Source: Streptomyces canus (lineage in GTDB: Bacteria > Actinomycetota > Actinomycetes > Streptomycetales > Streptomycetaceae). Taken from it: 64,000 nt of DNA. Below are positions 59,212 through 64,000 of the stretch, piece by piece (position 1 is the stretch's first letter; every line of letters begins with the position of its first letter). The position numbers and the translations under genes were made by a program. Where the stretch lies: NCBI RefSeq assembly GCF_030816965.1, contig NZ_JAUSYQ010000002.1, positions 6,314,001 through 6,378,000 on the forward strand, given 5' to 3'. The notes beneath the pieces are model-generated. The model was not told where the DNA came from and made no database searches. It was given only the letters and a program-made list of their open reading frames with translations.

Positions 59212-60308
59212 TGGCCGACGAGAGCTACGGGTGGCTGGACCTCGAGACAGCGGAGCGGTTGCTGCGCGGCGAGCCACTGGAAGCCGTCGACGCGGCCGAC
59301 CGCGACCACGCCGAACGCCTGGCGAAAACGCTGGAGGCACTGACCGTGGAACCCGCGCCGACCAGCGGCGGACTTCCCGGCGAGGAGGCCGCGCTGGCCG
59401 CGTTCCGCAAGGCGCGCACGGACCGTGCGGACGACTGGGTGAGCCCGGCGGCCCGGGGCCGGAACCGGCCCGGAGCCGGCCGCACCGACGCCGGTCTCGT
59501 GCGGATCGGTGCCCCGGACGCGGGAGCCGGCCGTCCCCGTCGGAGGCGCCCGGCGCACCTCGGACTGGCCGCCGTCCTGGCCGCGAGCATGGTCGGCGGA
59601 GTGGCCGTCGCGGCCGGAATCGGAGTCCTGCCGCACGTCGGGGACGGCGAACCGGAACCCGCCGCGTCGGTGTCGGCCGCCGCCACCCCGGACCGCCCGT
59701 TCGTCTCGCCCTCGGCCCCTCAGGTCGTGCCCTCGCCCGAGAACCCCCCTTCCAGCGGGGCAGGCTCCCGGGACACGGCCCGCGGTGACACCGGCGCGGC
59801 GCCCGACACGGGCTCCGAAGGCATGGGTGTACGACCCCGCAGGGACTGGAACGGATCCGCCTCGGCCTGCCGGGACCTGCGCGACGGCAAGAACCTCGAC
59901 CCGACCCGCAAGCGTTCCCTGGAGAACGCGGCGGGCGGCAGCTCGCGGGTGTGGAAGTACTGCAGGGGTGTCCTGTCCGGCGCCGGCACCCGGGGCGACG
60001 CCAAGTCGGCCCCTGACGACCGCAAGGGCGACGGCAAGGCCGAGGACACCGGCAACAACGAGGACAACGACAAGAGCGGCCACGGCGACCGGAACGGCCA
60101 CGGCGACCGGAACGGCCACGGGAACGAGGACGGCCACGGGAACGAGGACGGCCAGGGGAACGAGGACGGCCACGGCGACGGCCAGTTCACGTCCCCTCGC
60201 AAGAACCACCACGCCCCCGACGGCGGCACCTCCGGCGCCCCGCTCACCTCGCCGGGGGCAACGATGTCACCGACCCCGCGGCCGAGCCCGTCGTACAGCG
60301 CGATCTGA
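59211..60308 (+). CDS. Single-pass membrane protein with Gly/His/Asp-rich tail, probable partner of the second sigma factor
   Basis: This 365-residue protein has a cytoplasmic arm (WLDLETAERLLRGEPLEAVDAADRDHAERLAKTLEALT, LPGEEAALAAFRKARTDRADDW) that resembles the LEALLAAA/AAFRAARD arm of the paralogue at 57370. One transmembrane helix follows (AHLGLAAVLAASMVGGVAVAAGIG), a Pro/Ser-rich linker, a knob (SACRDLRDGKNLDPTRKRSLENAAGGSSRVWKYCRGVL) with two Cys at spacing like the paralogue, and then repeats of GHGDRN / GHGNEDG before a final basic/Pro-rich end. ATG at 59211 is coupled to the sigma stop. Likely anti-sigma, possibly a metal-binding tail. Confidence 0.8.
   Translation: MADESYGWLDLETAERLLRGEPLEAVDAADRDHAERLAKTLEALTVEPAPTSGGLPGEEAALAAFRKARTDRADDWVSPAARGRNRPGAGRTDAGLVRIGAPDAGAGRPRRRRPAHLGLAAVLAASMVGGVAVAAGIGVLPHVGDGEPEPAASVSAAATPDRPFVSPSAPQVVPSPENPPSSGAGSRDTARGDTGAAPDTGSEGMGVRPRRDWNGSASACRDLRDGKNLDPTRKRSLENAAGGSSRVWKYCRGVLSGAGTRGDAKSAPDDRKGDGKAEDTGNNEDNDKSGHGDRNGHGDRNGHGNEDGHGNEDGQGNEDGHGDGQFTSPRKNHHAPDGGTSGAPLTSPGATMSPTPRPSPSYSAI
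60078..60184 (+). repeat. Coding tandem repeat (GHGDRN/GHGNEDG units)
   Basis: Repeated 18-base units of the type GGCCACGGCGACCGGAAC and GGCCACGGGAACGAGGAC form five or six copies in frame. They encode a His-Gly-Asp/Asn-rich segment and probably vary in number between strains. Confidence 0.8.
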
Positions 60309-60340
60309 CCGCTTCCCGCATCGCTGACCTGCACTTTTCC

Positions 60341-60370
60341 CACCCACCATGATGTCGGTCGCGGTGGGTG
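60341..60370 (+). terminator. Hairpin terminator after the second sigma/partner pair
   Basis: CACCCACC (60341-60348) pairs with GGTGGGTG (60363-60370), an 8-bp stem with a 14-base loop, 32 bases after the stop and followed by TGACGTTTT. Confidence 0.6.
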
Positions 60371-60529
60371 TGACGTTTTCGGCCGCTGTGGCGCAGTACT
60401 GAGTGAGCCGACTGGTCATCGGCCGTCGCACAGAGCCGGGGTTCCCCCCGTACCTACGGCTCGTGCACCTGGCGCGGGCGGGACACGTTCCCCCGGTCCC
60501 GTCCGCGCCCCTGAATCACCTCGCGGAAC

Positions 60530-61378
60530 TCACCAGTGGACGACGACCTTGTCGCCGTTCCGTACCTGGGCGAACAGGTCGGCGATCGCCGCCTCGTCCC
60601 GCACGTTGATGCAGCCGTGCGAGCCACCCGCGTATCCGTGGGCCGCGAAGTCGGCCGAGTAGTGCACCGCCTGGCCGCCGCTGAAGAACATGGCGTACGG
60701 CATCGGGGAGTCGTAGAGCGTCGACACATGGTGCCGTGACTTCCAGTAGACGCTGAACACGCCCTCACGGGTCGGTGTGCCCACCGAGCCGAAGCGGACC
60801 GGCACGGTCGTCACCGTCCGGCCGTCGATCATCCAGCGCAGGGTCCGGCTCGTCTTGCTGATGCACAGCACCCGCCCGGTCATGCAGCGCGCGTCCGGGG
60901 CGTCGGCCGGCTGCCCGCCCATCAGATACAGCTCCCACTTGCCCGGCTCGTGCGTCATGTCCTTCAGCCGCTTCCAGGTGACCGTGTCGGTCTTCCCGGT
61001 CCTCGGCAGCCCGCGCTTGCCCTGGAACCCCTTGACCGCGCGTTCGGTGAGATCGTCGTACGACCCCGTCGGCCCGTCGTAGAGCCAGGCGACCTGCCGT
61101 AGCCGGGCCTGCAACTCCCGCACGTCCCGCCCGGAGTCGCCGCGCGACCACAGCACGGCGGCGGGCGCGGCGGCCGGAGCGGTGGCCGGAGCGGACGGTG
61201 TCGCACTCGGCTTCGGGTCGTCGTCCGCCGGTGGCGTACTGCGCTTCGGGACCTCGATGCGGACCGGCAGATGCCGCTTTCCGTCGCCGTCCCCGTCGGC
61301 CGTCTGCACCGTACAGCCGCAGGCCATCGCCAGGACCAGCAGTGCGGCGAACGATCTCCCCATGCCCGTAGTACGCAT
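60530..61378 (-). CDS. Secreted L,D-transpeptidase with peptidoglycan-binding domain
   Basis: This 282-residue exported protein has an N-terminal signal with Cys20/Cys22 (VLAMACGCT, weak lipobox), a Pro/Ala/Lys linker and a PG_binding_1 domain ([52 protein letters not shown]). A YkuD domain follows with [27 protein letters not shown] and the catalytic [13 protein letters not shown] (His247 ... Cys256). It cross-links peptidoglycan 3-3 or attaches proteins to it. The ATG at 61376-61378 follows ACAGGGGG. It stands alone, divergent from the mutase gene. Confidence 0.9.
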   Translation of the reverse strand: MRTTGMGRSFAALLVLAMACGCTVQTADGDGDGKRHLPVRIEVPKRSTPPADDDPKPSATPSAPATAPAAAPAAVLWSRGDSGRDVRELQARLRQVAWLYDGPTGSYDDLTERAVKGFQGKRGLPRTGKTDTVTWKRLKDMTHEPGKWELYLMGGQPADAPDARCMTGRVLCISKTSRTLRWMIDGRTVTTVPVRFGSVGTPTREGVFSVYWKSRHHVSTLYDSPMPYAMFFSGGQAVHYSADFAAHGYAGGSHGCINVRDEAAIADLFAQVRNGDKVVVHW

Positions 61379-61486
61379 CCGGACCCCCTGTCGTCTCACC
61401 GGCATCCCCTGAGATGTCTCCCCCCGGACGGCCGGTTGCGAACGACCCGGCGGCGCTTCGCCCGAGACCGCAATACGGTGGTGGGC

Positions 61487-63067
61487 ATGACGCGTGAGTC
61501 GGAGTCCGGACTGCCCATCGAACCCGTCTACGGTCCCGAGACCCTTCAGGGCTGGAGCCCCGAGGAGAAGCTCGGTGAGCCGGGCGGGTACCCCTTCACG
61601 CGGGGCGTGTACCCGTCGATGTACACGGGCCGCCCCTGGACGATGCGCCAGTACGCCGGTTTCGGCACGGCGACGGAGTCCAACGCCCGCTACCGGCAGC
61701 TGATCGCGCACGGCACGACGGGTCTGTCGGTGGCGTTCGACCTGCCCACCCAGATGGGCCACGACTCCGACGCCCCGATCGCGCACGGCGAGGTCGGCAA
61801 GGTCGGTGTGGCGATCGACTCGATCGACGACATGCGGGTGCTGTTCGGCGGTATCCCGCTGGACCAGGTGTCCACGTCGATGACGATCAACGCCCCGGCG
61901 GCCCTCCTGCTGCTGCTGTACCAACTGGTCGCCGAGGAGCAGGGGGTCGGCTCGGACCGGCTCACCGGCACGATCCAGAACGACGTGCTGAAGGAGTACA
62001 TCGCGCGCGGCACGTACATCTTCCCGCCGAAGCCCTCGCTGCGCCTGATCGCCGACATCTTCAAGTACTGCCAGGCCGAGATCCCCCGGTGGAACACGAT
62101 CTCGATCTCCGGCTACCACATGGCGGAGGCGGGTGCCTCGCCCGCGCAGGAGATCGCGTTCACGCTGGCGGACGGCATCGAGTACGTGCGCACGGCGGTC
62201 GCGGCCGGCATGGACGTCGACGACTTCGCCCCCCGCCTGTCGTTCTTCTTCGTCGCGCGGACGACGATCCTGGAGGAGGTCGCCAAGTTCCGTGCGGCCA
62301 GGCGCATCTGGGCGAGGGTGATGCGGGACGAGTTCGGCGCGAGGAACCCGAAGTCGCTGATGCTCCGCTTCCACACGCAGACGGCCGGCGTCCAGCTGAC
62401 GGCCCAGCAGCCGGAGGTCAACCTGGTCCGGGTGGCCGTCCAGGGCCTCGCCGCCGTCCTCGGCGGCACCCAGTCCCTGCACACCAACTCCTACGACGAG
62501 GCCATCGCCCTCCCGACCGACAAGTCCGCCCGCCTGGCCCTGCGCACCCAGCAGGTGCTGGCCTACGAGACCGACGTGACGGCGACGGTCGACCCGTTCG
62601 CGGGCTCGTACGTGATCGAGAAGATGACGGACGACCTCGAGACGGCCGCTCTGGACCTGATGCGGAAGGTCGAGGACCTCGGCGGCGCGGTCGCCGCCAT
62701 CGAGCACGGCTTCCAGAAGAACGAGATCGAGCACAACGCCTACCGCATCGCCCAGGAGACCGACGCCGGCGAACGGGTGGTCGTGGGTGTCAACCGCTTC
62801 CGGCTCGATGAGGAGGAGCCGTACGAGCCCCTTCGCGTCGACCCCGCCATCGAGGCCCAGCAGGCGGAGCGGCTGGCCCGGCTCCGTGCCGAGCGCGACC
62901 GGTCCGCGGTGGACTCGGCCCTCGCCGCCCTGAAGAAGGCCGCCGAGGGCGAGGACAACGTCCTCTACCCGATGAAGGACGCGCTCAAGGCCCGCGCGAC
63001 GGTGGGCGAGGTGTGCAACGCGCTGCGCGAGGTGTGGGGCACCCATGTCCCGTCCGACGCGTTCTGA
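61487..63067 (+). CDS. Acyl-CoA mutase large subunit, methylmalonyl-CoA mutase-like, without B12 domain
   Basis: This 526-residue TIM-barrel protein has the substrate residues of methylmalonyl-CoA mutase: Tyr56 in [11 protein letters not shown] (Tyr89 of the P. shermanii enzyme), Arg174 in ARGTYIFPP (Arg207) and His211 in [12 protein letters not shown] (His244). Isobutyryl-CoA mutase has Phe and Gln at the first two, so a malonyl-type acid substrate is predicted. The B12-binding DxHxxG domain is absent, so a separate small subunit is required; none is adjacent. The archaeal-type large subunit is about this length. ATG at 61487. It is followed by a LysE-type gene after 17 bases. Confidence 0.9.
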   Translation: MTRESESGLPIEPVYGPETLQGWSPEEKLGEPGGYPFTRGVYPSMYTGRPWTMRQYAGFGTATESNARYRQLIAHGTTGLSVAFDLPTQMGHDSDAPIAHGEVGKVGVAIDSIDDMRVLFGGIPLDQVSTSMTINAPAALLLLLYQLVAEEQGVGSDRLTGTIQNDVLKEYIARGTYIFPPKPSLRLIADIFKYCQAEIPRWNTISISGYHMAEAGASPAQEIAFTLADGIEYVRTAVAAGMDVDDFAPRLSFFFVARTTILEEVAKFRAARRIWARVMRDEFGARNPKSLMLRFHTQTAGVQLTAQQPEVNLVRVAVQGLAAVLGGTQSLHTNSYDEAIALPTDKSARLALRTQQVLAYETDVTATVDPFAGSYVIEKMTDDLETAALDLMRKVEDLGGAVAAIEHGFQKNEIEHNAYRIAQETDAGERVVVGVNRFRLDEEEPYEPLRVDPAIEAQQAERLARLRAERDRSAVDSALAALKKAAEGEDNVLYPMKDALKARATVGEVCNALREVWGTHVPSDAF

Positions 63068-63084
63068 GTGCGACACTCGATCCC

Positions 63085-63735
63085 ATGTTCGGAGTCATAG
63101 ACCTTCCCACCTATCTGGTGGGCCTCATCCTGATCATCCTGCTGCCCGGGCCCAACTCGCTGTACGTCGTCTCCGTCGCCGCGCGGCGGGGCGTGCGGGC
63201 CGGGTACACGGCGGCGGCGGGCGTCTGGTGCGGGGACGCCGTGCTGATGACCCTGTCCGCGGCCGGGGTCGCCTCGCTGCTCCAGGCCAACGCCGTGCTG
63301 TTCGGGATCGTGAAGTACGCGGGGGCCGGATATCTGACCTGGCTCGCGGTGGGCATGCTGCGGGCCGCGTGGGGGATGTGGCGGACCCGGCGGGAGCAGG
63401 CCGCCGAGGAGGCTCCCGTCGCCGGGGCCGGTGACGAACGGCCGTACCGCAGGGCCCTCGTGATCAGTCTGTTCAACCCCAAGGCGATCCTGTTCTTCGT
63501 CGCCTTCTTCGTGCAGTTCGTGGATCCGGGCTACGCGTATCCGGCGATCTCGTTCGTCGTCCTGGGAGCCTTCGCCCAGCTGGCCAGCTTCCTGTACCTC
63601 ACCGCGCTGATCTTCGGCGGGACGAGGCTGGCGGATGCCTTCCGGCGCCGGCGGCGGTTGTCGGCGGGGGCGACTTCGGCGGCGGGGGCGCTGTTCCTCG
63701 GGTTCGCGGTGAAGTTGTCGTTCGCTAGCGCGTGA
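63085..63735 (+). CDS. LysE/RhtB-family amino-acid exporter
   Basis: This 216-residue protein has six hydrophobic helices and the family start DLPTYLVGLILIILLPGPNSLYVVSVAARRGVRAGYTAAAGVWCGD. ALVISLFNPKAILFFVAFFVQFV is the second conserved block. LeuE/RhtB proteins export amino acids such as leucine, threonine or homoserine lactone. The ATG at 63085 lies 17 bases after the mutase stop, so co-transcription is likely but the functional link is unclear. The last 11 bases overlap the convergent monooxygenase gene. Confidence 0.88.
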   Translation: MFGVIDLPTYLVGLILIILLPGPNSLYVVSVAARRGVRAGYTAAAGVWCGDAVLMTLSAAGVASLLQANAVLFGIVKYAGAGYLTWLAVGMLRAAWGMWRTRREQAAEEAPVAGAGDERPYRRALVISLFNPKAILFFVAFFVQFVDPGYAYPAISFVVLGAFAQLASFLYLTALIFGGTRLADAFRRRRRLSAGATSAAGALFLGFAVKLSFASA

Positions 63736-64000
63736 CCCTGCGGCCGGCATAACTCACCAGCGTCGAGGCGTCCTCGCCCGCCCAGCCCACATAGCCGTCC
63801 GGACGCACCAGGAACAGTCCCTTCCCGTACGACGGCTGCTCCTCGCCGGTGACGACACGCACGGACTCCGGCAGCTCCGGTGCCTCCACGCCCACCGCCA
63901 CCAGCGTCCAGTGCGGGCCCCGGAACACGTCGAAGAGGCGGACGTCGCCCAGCTTGCCGTCGGGGGCGCGATCGCCCGCGCGCAGCCCGCTCGGAGCCGT
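63725..64000 (-). CDS. FAD-dependent monooxygenase, C-terminal thioredoxin-like domain (partial)
   Basis: The visible 91 C-terminal residues (frame open to the window edge) read APSGLRAGDRAPDGKLGDVRLFDVFRGPHWTLVAVG, ending with LFLVRPDGYVGWAGEDASTLVSYAGRRVTR. This is the thioredoxin-like tail (RPDGYVGWAG) of PHBH-fold aromatic hydroxylases such as MhpA or rifampicin/polyketide hydroxylases. The FAD-binding part lies beyond the edge. It is convergent with, and overlaps by 11 bases, the LysE-type gene. Confidence 0.82.
   Translation of the reverse strand, partial: TAPSGLRAGDRAPDGKLGDVRLFDVFRGPHWTLVAVGVEAPELPESVRVVTGEEQPSYGKGLFLVRPDGYVGWAGEDASTLVSYAGRRVTR

Overview
The window is chromosomal DNA from a high-GC actinomycete, almost certainly a Streptomyces. 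Third codon positions are overwhelmingly G or C, GTG starts are frequent with an occasional TTG, ATGA/GTGA stop-start overlaps are common, and the gene set is typical of the genus (DprE1/DprE2 pair, SCO4848-family membrane protein, many ECF sigma factors, D-Ala-D-Ala carboxypeptidase with KNG motif, M48 protease, four-gene sdh operon). No rRNA, tRNA, CRISPR array, phage or insertion sequence was recognised.

Layout. 1-4.3 kb: end of a glycine-betaine-type transporter gene, then three AhpD/carboxymuconolactone-decarboxylase paralogues (one beheaded) around a MocR-type regulator. 4.3-13.3 kb: a tightly overlapping minus-strand operon that looks like an orphan biosynthetic cluster. It has a fused aminodeoxychorismate synthase (PabA-PabB with the PIKGT lysine), an aminodeoxychorismate lyase-like enzyme, a flavin ring hydroxylase, two adenylate-forming ligases (one of benzoate-CoA-ligase type), a membrane-anchored ABM protein and an upstream DMT exporter. 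The logic is chorismate to p-aminobenzoate, then hydroxylation and activation; no PKS or NRPS is present. 13.6-20.5 kb: LLM oxidoreductase, a ZTP (pfl) riboswitch ahead of a serine hydroxymethyltransferase, an ECF sigma/anti-sigma pair with two paralogous membrane-anchored proteins, and trpS. Two copies of one promoter with identical spacing precede the sigma gene and one of the paralogues, which points to an autoregulated regulon.

20.6-32 kb: 2H phosphoesterase, dprE2-dprE1, YihY/BrkB protein, D-Ala-D-Ala carboxypeptidase, SCO4848-family protein, metallophosphoesterase, a peptide/nickel-type binding protein, an ATPase-fold regulator and a two-component system. 32-36.4 kb: an MMPL transporter with an added carboxypeptidase-regulatory-like tail, then a three-gene operon (small membrane protein, DCC thiol-disulfide protein, TetR) under a readable promoter carrying two near-identical palindromic operators. 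36.4-44.2 kb: mostly conserved or hypothetical Streptomyces genes, including a DUF4132 (MolR-like) protein with a small partner, and two decayed genes.

44.3-56.5 kb: succinate dehydrogenase operon with a strong terminator, OHCU-decarboxylase-like gene, GH20 hexosaminidase with a possible DasR site, hypothetical genes, a decayed DHA2 exporter and a large secreted PGRP/amidase. 56.7-60.3 kb: two tandem paralogous ECF sigma/membrane-partner pairs. 60.5-64 kb: L,D-transpeptidase, stand-alone methylmalonyl-CoA-mutase-type large subunit, LysE-type exporter and the tail of an FAD monooxygenase running off the edge.

Gene calls rest on reading the translations by eye. Regulatory sites are sequence matches only and none was tested computationally.
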